A program made the position numbers and the translations under genes. This document shows, piece by piece, positions 28,043-36,827 of a stretch of 64,000 nucleotides of DNA (positions within the stretch are counted from its first letter, which is position 1; each line of letters starts with the position of its first letter). The stretch is from Streptomyces cavernicola. Its GTDB lineage: Bacteria > Actinomycetota > Actinomycetes > Streptomycetales > Streptomycetaceae. The notes under the pieces were generated by a model. The model was given only the letters and a program-made list of their open reading frames with translations, made no database searches and had not been told where the DNA came from. The stretch is from the NCBI RefSeq assembly GCF_029968035.1, contig NZ_JASCIQ010000040.1, positions 1 through 64,000 of the forward strand, in the 5' to 3' direction.

Positions 28043-28540
28043 GTGACCCAGACCAGCGACAACGTCACCTGGCTGACCCAGGAGGCGTACAACCAGCTCA
28101 AGGCCGAGCTGGAGTATCTGTCTGGTCCCGCGCGCACCGAGATCGCCGCCAAGATCGCGGAGGCCCGCGAGGAGGGCGACCTGCGGGAGAACGGCGGGTA
28201 TCACGCAGCCAAGGAAGAGCAGGGCAAGCAGGAGCTCCGCGTGCGCCAGCTCACGCAGATGCTCGAGAGCGCCAAGGTCGGCGAGGCCCCGGCCGACGAC
28301 GGCGTGGTGGAGCCCGGCATGGTCGTGACGATCGCCTTCGACGGCGACGTGGACGACACCCTCACTTTCCTCCTCGCCTCGCGGGAGTACGCCTCGGAGG
28401 GCACCACGACGTACTCGCCGCAGTCGCCGCTCGGGCAGGGTGTGAGCGGGAAGAAGGTCGGCGAGGAGGCTCAGTACGAGCTGCCGAACGGGAAGATGGC
28501 GATGGTCAAGATTCTTGAGGCTAAGCCTTACCAGGGCTGA
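28043..28540 (+). CDS. greA: transcription elongation factor GreA
   Basis: Rescues backtracked RNA polymerase by stimulating RNA cleavage through its coiled coil in the secondary channel. 165 residues: the N-terminal coiled coil (about 8-80) has the acidic tip, EGDLRENGGYHAAKEEQ, and the C-terminal FKBP-like domain ends in MVKILEAKPYQG. GTG 28043 follows GAGGAGCACC. It is monocistronic with a hairpin terminator 13 bases after the stop. Confidence 0.96.
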   Translation: MTQTSDNVTWLTQEAYNQLKAELEYLSGPARTEIAAKIAEAREEGDLRENGGYHAAKEEQGKQELRVRQLTQMLESAKVGEAPADDGVVEPGMVVTIAFDGDVDDTLTFLLASREYASEGTTTYSPQSPLGQGVSGKKVGEEAQYELPNGKMAMVKILEAKPYQG

Positions 28541-28552
28541 GCTTGTCGTTCT

Positions 28553-28595
28553 TGTGCCCCGGCACCGTGGTTCCGCCTCGGTGTGCCGGGGCACA
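28553..28595. terminator. hairpin terminator after greA
   Basis: 13-bp stem TGTGCCCCGGCAC pairing with GTGCCGGGGCACA across a 17-base loop. Confidence 0.78.
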
Positions 28596-28637
28596 GGCGT
28601 GTTTACAGGGCCCGGTGCCGGGGTGCCCACAGAGGGG

Positions 28638-31600
28638 TCAGGGGACCCGGACGCCCATGATTTCTCTTGCCTGCCTGTTCGGGACCATGCCCAGGCGCCA
28701 GGCCTGCCAGCCTGCGTCGAGTTCGACTCCGCGGTCGAGCATCAGGGCGTACGCGGGCAGGTAGCCCTGGAGCTTCGGGTCGCGGGCGGGGTGGGTGGCG
28801 CGGGTGAGCTGGGCGAGCTCCTCGGCCGCGACCGCCGTGCCGATCTCCGAGCCGCCCGGTGAGGCGTACGGCAGGAGCGTGCAGCGCAGGAAGCGCGCCC
28901 AGTCCTCGCCGCGCCGGTCGCCGTACGAGGAGAACAGCGCCGCCGCCTCGTCGCACAGGGCGAGCGCCTGCGGGGAGCGGGCGTTGCCGGCGTCGACGAC
29001 GGCCAGCTCCAGGCAGGTCCAGGCCTCGCCGTGGGCGACGCCGATGCGCTGGAAGTCGGCGCGGGCGTCGACCAGGAGCTGGCGGGCGAAGCCGGAGTTG
29101 CGCAGCGAACCCGTCTGGGCGGCGCGCTGGTCGCGGGTGACGCGGGCGGAGTGGTGGCGGGCGCAGGCCAGGCCGTACACGTCGCGCATGCGGGAGAACA
29201 TCGTGCGGGCGCGCTCCAGTTCGCGTACCGCCTCGGTGAGGTCGCCGGTCTCCTCCAGGGCCTGGCCGAGGTGGTACAGGGACCAGGCCTCGCCGCGCGC
29301 GTCCTCGTTGTCCCGGTGCCGGGCGACCGCGCCGCGCAGCGCCTCCACCGCGGCGGTCGGGTCGCCGTCGACCAGGCGGGCGCGGGCCTGCTGGGTCAGC
29401 GCCCAGGCCTCGCCGCGCGGGTCGCGGGTGCGGCCGTACAGGTCGAGGGCGGTGCTCAACTCGGCCTCGGCGCGCGGCACGTCGCCGAGGCGCAGGCAGA
29501 GCTGGCCGAGCTGGAAGTGGGCCCAGGCCTGGCCGTGCACGGACTCGCTCTCGCGGTGCAGGTCGAGGGCGGTGGTGAGCAGGTCGAGGGCCTCGGCGAG
29601 GTGGGCCCGGTCGCGCTCGACGGCCGCGAGGGCGTGCAGGTTCCAGGCGCGGTCGCCCGCGAGGTGCTCGGCGGACTGCAGGTCGAGGGCCTCGCGCAGC
29701 TTCGCGGCCGCCTCGGTGAGCTGGCCCTGGTGGTGCAGGGTGATGCCGAGGGAGCCCAGGGCGCGGGCCGCGCCGGCCTCGTTGTGGGCCTCGAAGTACA
29801 GGTCGACCACCGAGGTCAGCGTCGTACGGGCCTTGTCGAGCTCGCCGAGCTGGCGGGCCGCGATGCCCGTGCGCCACTGCACGGAGCGGCCGAGGAGGCC
29901 CTGGGCCCTTGCTTGACGGTCTTGGCTCAACTCGCTGATCTCGCCGAGGCGGTAGAGGTCGCCGCGCAGCAGGCAGTAGTCGCAGAGCGCGCCGAGGAGG
30001 TTCAGTACGGCCTGCTCGTCGACGCCCTCCGCGTGCCGCAGGGCCGAGGTGATGAAGCTCGACTCGTCGTCCAGCCAGCGAAGCGCCGCGTCCAGGGACG
30101 TGAAGCCGTGCGGGCCGACCGCGCTCGCGTGGAAGGAGGTGTCGGCGCGCGTCGACGTCTTGCCGTCGACCAGGCGGATCACCGAGTCGGCCAGCTCGGC
30201 GTAGTTGGCGATGAGGCGTTCCTGTGCGGCGGTGCGGTCGGCCGGCTCCTCCTCGTCGAGGAGGCGGGCGTGGGCGAAGGAGCGGACCAGGTCGTGCAGG
30301 CGGTAGCGGCTGCCGCGCACATGGTCGACGAGGCCCGCGCGCGCGAGCGCCGTCAACTCCCGTTCCGCCTCCCGCTCGTCGGTGCCCAACAGGGCCCCCG
30401 CAGCGGCCGCGCCGAGCGAGGCGTGCCCGGCGAGCGCGAGCCGGCGCAGGAGCGTGCGCGCCGGGTCGGCCAGGTCCGCGTAGCGCAGCCGCAGAGCCCG
30501 CTCGACCGGTTCCGCCCGGTCCGACGAGGCCAGGTCGGTGGCCAGCTCGCGGGTGCTGCGCGGGCCGAGTGCGGAGCCCGCGATGCGCAGCGCGAGCGGC
30601 AGGCCCCCGCACAACTCCCGTACCTCGTCGGCGGCTTGGGAGTCGTACGGGCCCGAGGCGTCCTCGGCCGCCGCGCGCAGCAGGTCCTCGGCGCCGCCCG
30701 CGTCCAGGGCCTCGACGGGCAGTTGGTGGACCCAGGCGGGCAGGTCGTCCGGCAGGTCGAGCGGGGCGCGCGAGGTGACCAGGACGAGGCTGTCGGAGCG
30801 GTCCGGGACGAGGGTGCGGACCTGCTCGGCGTCGCTCGCGTCGTCCAGGACCACCGTGACCGGCAGGCCCGTCAGATGCTGGTGGTAGAGCTCGGTGAGC
30901 CGCTTCAACTGCTGGTCCTGCGAGGAGCGTTCACGGAAGAGCAGCTGCTCGCGCGGGGCGCCGAGACGGTTGAGCAGGTGCAGCAGCGCGTCCCGGGTGG
31001 AGCGGGGCTGCTCGGTGGTGCTGTCGCCGCGCAGGTCCACCAGGCAGGCGCCGCGGAACTGGTCGCGCAGTGCGTGCGCGGCGTGGATCGCGAGGGTGGA
31101 GCGCCCGGAGCCGGGCGCGCCGTGCAGCACCACGACGGTCGGCCGGGTCTCGGTGGAGGCGCGGGCGGCGTGCACCCACTGCCCGATCTGCGCGAGGTCC
31201 GCGCGCCGCCCCGCGAACGGCCCGCCGGGCTCCGGGAGTTGGGCGAACGACCGCTCAAGGACGCTTCGCCGCCGCGCCGCCGCGCTCTTGTCGGTACGCC
31301 GCAGCGGCACCGGCTTCTTCGTGGCCGTACCGGCACCGGCGGCGACGACGCGCTGCTGGTCCAGGTACGGGCGGATGCCCCGTACCTCCAGGGCGGTGAG
31401 CCACTGCAGCCGCAGCTGCTCGGGGCCGCCGGGCTGGCCGAGCGCGCCCGCCCGGCGGTGGGCGGCGGGCAGGTGCGCCGCGGTCACCTTGCCGACGGTG
31501 GCCGCGGCGCCCGCCACGGCGACGACCGCGCCCGCGCCGAGTGCCGTGCCCGTGCCGGTGCCGAAGGCCAGGTCGGCGAGGGCGGCGGCGACGGCGGCGA

Positions 31601-31856
31601 CGGCGGTGACCAGGGCGGGAGTCGTCCCCTCCCGGCCGAGCCGCTGCCCGAACGACTGCTGTCCGGCCTCGGCCTCGTCGAGCGCCCGGGAGTACGCCGC
31701 GTACTCCTCCGCCGCCGACTCGGCCATGGCGTCGAGGGCGCCTCGGGCCCGGCTCAGGAGGACGTTGCCGTCGGTGCGGCCGCCGGAGCGGCGTACTTCC
31801 TCCTCGACGGCTCGGGCCAACAGGCGCTCGGCCTCGCCCCGATGAGTCTCCCGCAT
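28638..31856 (-). CDS. large STAND NTPase with membrane segment and TPR array
   Basis: 1072 residues. The first 190 include a hydrophobic patch of about 55 residues (ALVTAVAAVAAALADLAFGT, then GTALGAGAVVAVAGAAATVG), which may be a helical hairpin in the membrane. A NB-ARC-like ATPase follows (about 225-560): Walker A GAPGSGRSTLA, a VTVVLDDASD Walker B and GLPLALRIAGSAL. The C-terminal half is a run of TPR-like helix pairs (AxAxGxLGxxxxxxGxL pattern). AfsR-type proteins share this core but begin with a SARP DNA-binding domain, which is missing here. Start at ATG 31856 with GGAGGGGG upstream. Likely a signal-dependent switch; the signal and the output are unknown. Confidence 0.82.
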   Translation of the reverse strand: MRETHRGEAERLLARAVEEEVRRSGGRTDGNVLLSRARGALDAMAESAAEEYAAYSRALDEAEAGQQSFGQRLGREGTTPALVTAVAAVAAALADLAFGTGTGTALGAGAVVAVAGAAATVGKVTAAHLPAAHRRAGALGQPGGPEQLRLQWLTALEVRGIRPYLDQQRVVAAGAGTATKKPVPLRRTDKSAAARRRSVLERSFAQLPEPGGPFAGRRADLAQIGQWVHAARASTETRPTVVVLHGAPGSGRSTLAIHAAHALRDQFRGACLVDLRGDSTTEQPRSTRDALLHLLNRLGAPREQLLFRERSSQDQQLKRLTELYHQHLTGLPVTVVLDDASDAEQVRTLVPDRSDSLVLVTSRAPLDLPDDLPAWVHQLPVEALDAGGAEDLLRAAAEDASGPYDSQAADEVRELCGGLPLALRIAGSALGPRSTRELATDLASSDRAEPVERALRLRYADLADPARTLLRRLALAGHASLGAAAAGALLGTDEREAERELTALARAGLVDHVRGSRYRLHDLVRSFAHARLLDEEEPADRTAAQERLIANYAELADSVIRLVDGKTSTRADTSFHASAVGPHGFTSLDAALRWLDDESSFITSALRHAEGVDEQAVLNLLGALCDYCLLRGDLYRLGEISELSQDRQARAQGLLGRSVQWRTGIAARQLGELDKARTTLTSVVDLYFEAHNEAGAARALGSLGITLHHQGQLTEAAAKLREALDLQSAEHLAGDRAWNLHALAAVERDRAHLAEALDLLTTALDLHRESESVHGQAWAHFQLGQLCLRLGDVPRAEAELSTALDLYGRTRDPRGEAWALTQQARARLVDGDPTAAVEALRGAVARHRDNEDARGEAWSLYHLGQALEETGDLTEAVRELERARTMFSRMRDVYGLACARHHSARVTRDQRAAQTGSLRNSGFARQLLVDARADFQRIGVAHGEAWTCLELAVVDAGNARSPQALALCDEAAALFSSYGDRRGEDWARFLRCTLLPYASPGGSEIGTAVAAEELAQLTRATHPARDPKLQGYLPAYALMLDRGVELDAGWQAWRLGMVPNRQAREIMGVRVP

Positions 31857-31965
31857 CACGCGTCCCCCTCCACCTCGGCCACTGCTCCCCCAAGTGTCCT
31901 GCGGGCGGGGCGTGTTGGGGGAGGGGTTGGGCGGATCTTGAGGTTGGGGGGCGTGCGGTCGGTTA

Positions 31966-32167
31966 TTTTCCCCTACCCGCCCCTTCCCGAAAGCCTGCGG
32001 CGCTGTTCTTCGGCTGCCCCGCCGTCGTGGCTGGTCGCGCAGTTCCCCGCGCCCCTGAAAAACCAGCCCACCCCGCCAAATCCAGCCCCTCCGGCGTTTG
32101 AGGAGCGGGGTCCGGGGCGGAGCCCCGAAGCTGCCGGAGGCTTTCGGGAAGGGGCGGGGTGGGGAAA
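31966..32167. repeat. modular repeat element with terminal inverted repeats (copy 3)
   Basis: Left arm 31966-31993 and right arm 32141-32167 are inverted copies; inside are the core module (32037-32056) and the CAGCCCCTCCGGCGTTTGAG module (from about 32086). It fills the gap between the STAND gene start and the DUF255 gene end, so it follows the DUF255 3' end. Confidence 0.82.
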
Positions 32168-32176
32168 GCAACCGCC

Positions 32177-34207
32177 CTAGGCGCGCCTCAACCGCTCCTC
32201 CAACTCCCCGACCCCCGTGACCGGCGCATCGCAAGTGAAGTTGCGGCACACGTATGCCGCGGCCGACGCCCCGACCAGCGGACGGTCGGCAAGCAGCGGA
32301 AGCTCCTCCGAGTCCGGCTCGCCGACCGCCACCACCGCCCCCGGCGCAGGCGAAAGCAACGCCGCTCGGTGCAGCGCACCCCGCGCCGGGTCGGCGGGCG
32401 GGCCCACCACCGCGACCTCGCGCGGCCCGTCGAGCAGCGCCTCCGCCACCGCGAGCCCGTGCCCGATGAACCGCGGGGCGCGCGGCCCGAGCGCCGTGAC
32501 GACCCCCAGCGCCCGCTCGGCGGCGGTGCGATGCGGCTCGGAGCCGGTCTGCGCCGCGTACGAGAGGAGTGCTCCGGCGGCGGCCGACCAGCCGGACGGG
32601 GTGGCGTTGTCGGTGGGGTCCTGCGGGCGCCGGATCAGCGCCTCCGCGTCGTGGGCGGTGTCGTACAGCGCCCCGTTCTCGCCCACGAACCCGACGAGCA
32701 CGTGGTCGAGCAGGAACCCGGCGAACTCCAGCCACACGCCTTCCCCGGTGACCGAGGCGAGCGCGAGGAAGCCCTCGGCGACGTCCGCGTAGTCCTCCAG
32801 AACGCCTGCGTGCGTACCGGCCCTGCCGTCCATCGAGGTCCGCACGAGCCGCGCGTCAGGCCCCATGTGCAACCGTACGAGCAGGTCCCCGGCGCAGAGG
32901 GCCGCGTTCACCAGGTCGGGCCGGTCGAAGTACGCGCCCACCTCGGCGAGCGCCGCGATCGTCAGGCCGTTCCAGGCGGCCACCACCTTGTCGTCGCGGC
33001 CGGGGCGCGGCCGCTCCTCGCGGGCGGCGAGCAGCCGGGCCCGGATCGAGGCGAGCCGCTCGGAGTCCAACAGGCTGTCGCCCTGCGGGAGTTGGAGCAC
33101 GGAGGCGCCCTCCTCGAAGGTGCCCTCCGCGGTCACGCCGTAGTGCACGGCGGCCAGTTCGGCGTCCGCCTCGCCGAGCACCTCGCGCAGCTGCGCGGGC
33201 GTCCACACGTAGTACGCGCCCTCCGCGTGGCTCCCTTCGCCGTCCTCGCTGTCGGCGTCGAGCGCGGACGCGAACCCGCCCTCGTTCGTACGGAGTTCGC
33301 GCACCATGAAGTCCGCCGTCTCCAGGGCGATCCGCTTGGCGAGCTCGCTGCCGGTCGACCGCCACAGATGCGCGTACGCGCGGCACAGCAGGGCGTTGTC
33401 GTACAGCATCTTCTCGAAGTGCGGCACGACCCACTCGCGGTCCACGGAGTAGCGGGCGAAGCCGCCGCCGAGCTGGTCGTAGATCCCGCCGCGGGCCATC
33501 CGCTCGCAGGTGTCGGCGGCCATCTGCAGCGCGCCCTCGGAGCCGGTGCGGGCGTGGTGCCGGAGCAGGAACTCGACCACCATCGAGGCCGGGAACTTCG
33601 GTGCGCCGCCGAAGCCGCCGTGCGTCGCGTCGTACTCCCGGGTGAGCCCGAGCAGCGCCTGGCCGAGCTGCTCCTCGCCGGGCGGAGTCGTGTCCCCGTA
33701 CGGGAGTTCACGGCCCGCGAGGTCGCGCACGATCTTGCCCGCGACCTCGGCGACCTCCTCGCGGCGGCCCGTCCACGCCTCGTGGACGCCCTGCAGGACC
33801 TGCCGGAAGGAGGGCATGCCGTGGCGGGCCTCGGGCGGGAAGTACGTGCCGAAGTAGAAGGGTTCGGCGTCCGCGGTGAGGAAGACGGTCATGGGCCAGC
33901 CGCCCTGGCCGGTCGCGGCCTGCACGGCCTCCATGTAGACGGCGTCGACGTCGGGCCGCTCCTCGCGGTCGACCTTGACGCTGACGAAGTGCTCGTTGAG
34001 GTACGCGGCGGTCGCCTCGTCCTCGAACGACTCGTGCGCCATGACGTGGCACCAGTGGCAGGAGCTGTACCCGACGCTCAGCAGCACCGGCACGCCGCGC
34101 CGCCGCGCCTCCTCGAACGCGGCGGGCTCCCACGGCCACCAGTCCACCGGGTTGTCGGCGTGCTGCAGGAGATAGGGGGAGGTCTCTTGGGCAAGGCGAT
34201 TGGGCAT
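32177..34207 (-). CDS. DUF255 thioredoxin-fold / six-hairpin protein (YyaL, SPATA20-like)
   Basis: 676 residues. The N-terminal thioredoxin-like DUF255 domain (about 5-165) carries SVGYSSCHWCHVMAHESF with Cys50 and Cys53; the rest is an (alpha/alpha)6 barrel like that of AGE/glycosidase-type proteins, with YDQLGGGFARYS and WNGLTIAALAEVG. The family is nearly universal and its biochemical role is still unclear; redox or sugar-related roles have been proposed. ATG 34207 sits 9 bases after GGAGG; the ATG at 34216 would overlap that site. Cytoplasmic, with no signal peptide. Confidence 0.88.
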   Translation of the reverse strand: MPNRLAQETSPYLLQHADNPVDWWPWEPAAFEEARRRGVPVLLSVGYSSCHWCHVMAHESFEDEATAAYLNEHFVSVKVDREERPDVDAVYMEAVQAATGQGGWPMTVFLTADAEPFYFGTYFPPEARHGMPSFRQVLQGVHEAWTGRREEVAEVAGKIVRDLAGRELPYGDTTPPGEEQLGQALLGLTREYDATHGGFGGAPKFPASMVVEFLLRHHARTGSEGALQMAADTCERMARGGIYDQLGGGFARYSVDREWVVPHFEKMLYDNALLCRAYAHLWRSTGSELAKRIALETADFMVRELRTNEGGFASALDADSEDGEGSHAEGAYYVWTPAQLREVLGEADAELAAVHYGVTAEGTFEEGASVLQLPQGDSLLDSERLASIRARLLAAREERPRPGRDDKVVAAWNGLTIAALAEVGAYFDRPDLVNAALCAGDLLVRLHMGPDARLVRTSMDGRAGTHAGVLEDYADVAEGFLALASVTGEGVWLEFAGFLLDHVLVGFVGENGALYDTAHDAEALIRRPQDPTDNATPSGWSAAAGALLSYAAQTGSEPHRTAAERALGVVTALGPRAPRFIGHGLAVAEALLDGPREVAVVGPPADPARGALHRAALLSPAPGAVVAVGEPDSEELPLLADRPLVGASAAAYVCRNFTCDAPVTGVGELEERLRRA

Positions 34208-34360
34208 GGCGCCCATCCTCCATCACGGCCTCGGGTGGGCCCACGGAACCTGTAGGGGTACACGGGTGATAAAGGCGATACAGAAGATATTGAAGGCTTT
34301 CGACGGGCGAGTGGGCGTCGCGGGGGCGAATGGGGCGGTGCGGTGCCCTGCTGCTCCTCG

Positions 34361-34382
34361 GTTCACAGGGAGTTCATAGGGT
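34361..34382 (+). promoter_or_regulatory. PHO-box-like direct repeats
   Basis: Two adjacent 11-base direct repeats, GTTCACAGGGA and GTTCATAGGGT, matching the spacing and the GTTCACC-type core of Streptomyces PhoP boxes, with a third weak unit after them. They end 80 bases before the lipoprotein start. The remainder of 34208-34462 shows nothing else clear. Confidence 0.45.
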
Positions 34383-34462
34383 TCGGTCCGCAAGCCGTTC
34401 GCGCGCCGGTCTCCGTTCAACTGGCAGGCGCGCCGGGGGAGATCGAACAACAGGAGCCGCTC

Positions 34463-35098
34463 ATGTCCCGCCGTACGCCCACCCGCACCCGCGCGCTGCG
34501 CGCCGCCGCGCCCGTCGCCGTCCTCGCGCTCGCCCTGACGGCCTGTGGCGGGGGTTCCGACTCCGGTGGCGGGTCGACGGGCAAGAAGGAGCAGGGCTCG
34601 TCCGAGAGCAAGCCGAAGGGCGACAGCCCCGAGGCCGGCGAGGGGGAGTCGGGTGCGATGCAGGCCGGCGAGGCCGTCACCGCGGCCTTCAAGGAGGACG
34701 ACGCCAAGATCACGTACGAGATCGCCGCGCAGAAGGTCGACCTGAGCACCGAGGCCGAGGCGCAGAAGATGGTCGAGGACCCCAAGGACGCCAAGGGTCT
34801 GGTCGCGGCCACCGCGCACGTGAAGTTCACCAACAAGGCCGGTGGCGTCGTGGAGAGTTCGCCGAGCGTCGGCATGGAGACCGAGATCTACGCGGACGGC
34901 GCCCCGGGCGCGCGGCTGATGTTCGCCTCCGAGGACGCGCCCGGCTGCGACGACACCATCGACATCGACAACTGGAAGGCCGGGCAGAGCTACACCATCT
35001 GCCAGACCTACATGGTCCCGGCGACGGCCAAGAGCATCGAGGTCCGCTTCCCCGAGGAGGGCGGCGCGACGCACACCTGGACCTTCGCCGCCAAGTAG
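34463..35098 (+). CDS. lipoprotein of unknown function
   Basis: 211 residues. Lipoprotein signal with ALTAC (Cys at about residue 29), a Gly/Ser/Lys/Glu-rich linker (about 30-65), then an Ig-like beta domain with two further Cys (PGCDDTIDIDNW and YTICQTYMVP) that could form a disulfide, like the DUF4352/telomere-type extracellular fold. Outer face of the membrane. ATG 34463 follows CAGGAGC. Possible control by PhoP through the repeats upstream. Terminator after the gene. Confidence 0.82.
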   Translation: MSRRTPTRTRALRAAAPVAVLALALTACGGGSDSGGGSTGKKEQGSSESKPKGDSPEAGEGESGAMQAGEAVTAAFKEDDAKITYEIAAQKVDLSTEAEAQKMVEDPKDAKGLVAATAHVKFTNKAGGVVESSPSVGMETEIYADGAPGARLMFASEDAPGCDDTIDIDNWKAGQSYTICQTYMVPATAKSIEVRFPEEGGATHTWTFAAK

Positions 35099-35122
35099 TC
35101 GGCCGAGCACGTCGATTGCCTC

Positions 35123-35156
35123 GAACCCCCTGTGGGCATCCGCCCGCAGGGGGTTC
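35123..35156. terminator. bidirectional hairpin terminator
   Basis: 15-bp stem GAACCCCCTGTGGGC / GCCCGCAGGGGGTTC with one G-T pair and an ATCC loop, between the converging lipoprotein and TetR genes. Confidence 0.82.
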
Positions 35157-35173
35157 GGCGTGTTCCGGGCCGT

Positions 35174-35797
35174 CTACAGCCCGTCCGCGAACACGTCGAG
35201 GGCCGCGTCCACCAGCGAGAGCAGCTCTCCGGGCCGGTCGTGCGCCCTGGCGTGCTCCGCCCAGTGCTGGACCGTCTCCACCAGGGAGCCGATGACGGCC
35301 GCGGTGAAGACCCGCACCTTGAGATCGTCCGCGTCCCGGCCGGTGCGCTCGGCGACGACCGGCCGTACGAGGCGGGCGGTGTCGGCGAGGGACTCGTGGA
35401 ACCGGGCGCGCACGGCGGGCACTTCGCGGATCAGGCGGGCGCGGAGCAGCAGTTCCGTGCGCTCCGCCGGGTCGTCGAGCACGGTCCGCAGCCGGTCCTC
35501 GATGACGTGCCGCAGCGAGTCGAGTACCGGCTCGTCGGCGGGCCTGGCGCGCAGCGCGGCGTCCGCGGCCGGGTCGTGGCCGTCGCCGAGGACGATGTCC
35601 TCCTTGGCCGGGAAGTACCGGATGACGGTGGAGGGGGAGACCTCGGCGGCCGCGGCGATCTGCTCGACGGTGGTGGCCTCGTACCCCTGCTGTGCGATCA
35701 GTTCGTACGTCGCCCTGCGGATCGCCGCGCGGGTTTTGATCTTCTTGCGCTCGCGCAGGCCGGGCCTGGCGGGGGACGAGGTGTGCGTGACCGTCAT
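35174..35797 (-). CDS. TetR-family transcriptional regulator
   Basis: 207 residues. The helix-turn-helix (about 20-65) reads TRAAIRRATYELIAQQGYEA then TTVEQIAAAAEVSPSTVIRY, followed by a helical ligand-binding domain with the RTELLLRARLIREVPAVRAR pattern of the MftR/TetR_C-like group. It lies 30 bases downstream of the PAQR gene on the same strand and may be co-transcribed with it. Ligand and targets unknown. Confidence 0.87.
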   Translation of the reverse strand: MTVTHTSSPARPGLRERKKIKTRAAIRRATYELIAQQGYEATTVEQIAAAAEVSPSTVIRYFPAKEDIVLGDGHDPAADAALRARPADEPVLDSLRHVIEDRLRTVLDDPAERTELLLRARLIREVPAVRARFHESLADTARLVRPVVAERTGRDADDLKVRVFTAAVIGSLVETVQHWAEHARAHDRPGELLSLVDAALDVFADGL

Positions 35798-35827
35798 GTG
35801 CTCATTCTCCCGCCGCCGAGGGCGGGA

Positions 35828-36538
35828 TCAGCCGTGCTGGTACGCGACCAGCGAGATGCCGACGTAGTGCACGACGAACGCGGCGAGCGTGAACGAGTGG
35901 AACACCTCGTGGAAGCCGAACCAGCGCGGCGACGGGTCGGGCCGCTTCATGCCGTAGATCACGCCGCCCGCGCTGTAGAGCAGCCCGCCGACGATGACCA
36001 GGACCAGTACGGCGATGCCGCCGGCGCGCATGAAGTCCGGCAGGAAGAAGACGGCGGCCCAGCCCATCGCGATGTAGCAGGGCGTGTAGAGCCAGCGCGG
36101 GGCGCCGACCCAGAAGACCCGGAACGCGATGCCCGCCGCGGCGGCGGCCCAGATGCCCCACATCAGCCACTGGCCCTTGGACTCGGGGAGCAGCAGCATC
36201 GTCAGCGGGGTGTAGGTGCCCGCGATGATCAGGAAGATGTTGGCGTGGTCGAGCCGGCGCAGGACGGCGGTGGCGCGCGGGCCCCAGTTGCCCCGGTGGT
36301 AGACCGCGCTCACGCCGAAGAGCAGGCAGGCGGTGAGTACGTAGATCCCGCAGGCGATGCGGCCTCGGGTGGAGTCGGCGAGCGCGGTGAGCACGAGGCC
36401 GGCGATCAGCACCGCCGGGAACATGCCGGCGTGCAGCCAGCCGCGGAGCTTCGGCTTCGCGGGGAGCGGGAGCGGTAGCGCTATCGGCGTCGACCCGTCG
36501 GTGCTGGGGCCGGAGGACGGGAGGGCAGGCGCAGTCAT
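35828..36538 (-). CDS. trhA: PAQR family membrane protein (hemolysin III)
   Basis: 236 residues with seven predicted membrane helices. Family signatures: VSAVYHRGNW and RRLDHANIFLIIAGTYTPLT in the first half, and HEVFHSFTLAAFVVHY at the end, which together hold the Ser/His/Asp/His metal-site residues. Bacterial members were called hemolysin III but are now tied to membrane-lipid homeostasis; hydrolase activity of the PAQR fold is plausible. The 289-base region to pckG is the divergent promoter region. Confidence 0.88.
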   Translation of the reverse strand: MTAPALPSSGPSTDGSTPIALPLPLPAKPKLRGWLHAGMFPAVLIAGLVLTALADSTRGRIACGIYVLTACLLFGVSAVYHRGNWGPRATAVLRRLDHANIFLIIAGTYTPLTMLLLPESKGQWLMWGIWAAAAAGIAFRVFWVGAPRWLYTPCYIAMGWAAVFFLPDFMRAGGIAVLVLVIVGGLLYSAGGVIYGMKRPDPSPRWFGFHEVFHSFTLAAFVVHYVGISLVAYQHG

Positions 36539-36827
36539 AGGCGGAATGGTAGCTACGCGCCCGTAGGTTGCGTATCAGAGCGTTCCCGTCAAGATCGTCC
36601 TGAGCAGGATCCGGAGGTGTTACCGCAGGTCCTGGGAGGCCTTGAGCGGGGGTGGTGATGCTCACTTCTGCTCACGTGTGCGACCCTCTGGACATATGGG
36701 CACTCGGGTCGGATGATCAAATGAGTGCGGTCGGCACCGGATGAGCAGCCATGACGCATCCGGGTCGCAGCCCCCACGGGGCACAGATGAACACACCCCT
36801 CATAAGCCCCCTCATCAAGGAGCGATC

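Noticed and set aside
36741..36827. Upstream ATG extension of pckG
   Set aside because: The 29 extra residues are not family-like, while GTG 36828 has AAGGAG and the normal N-terminus.
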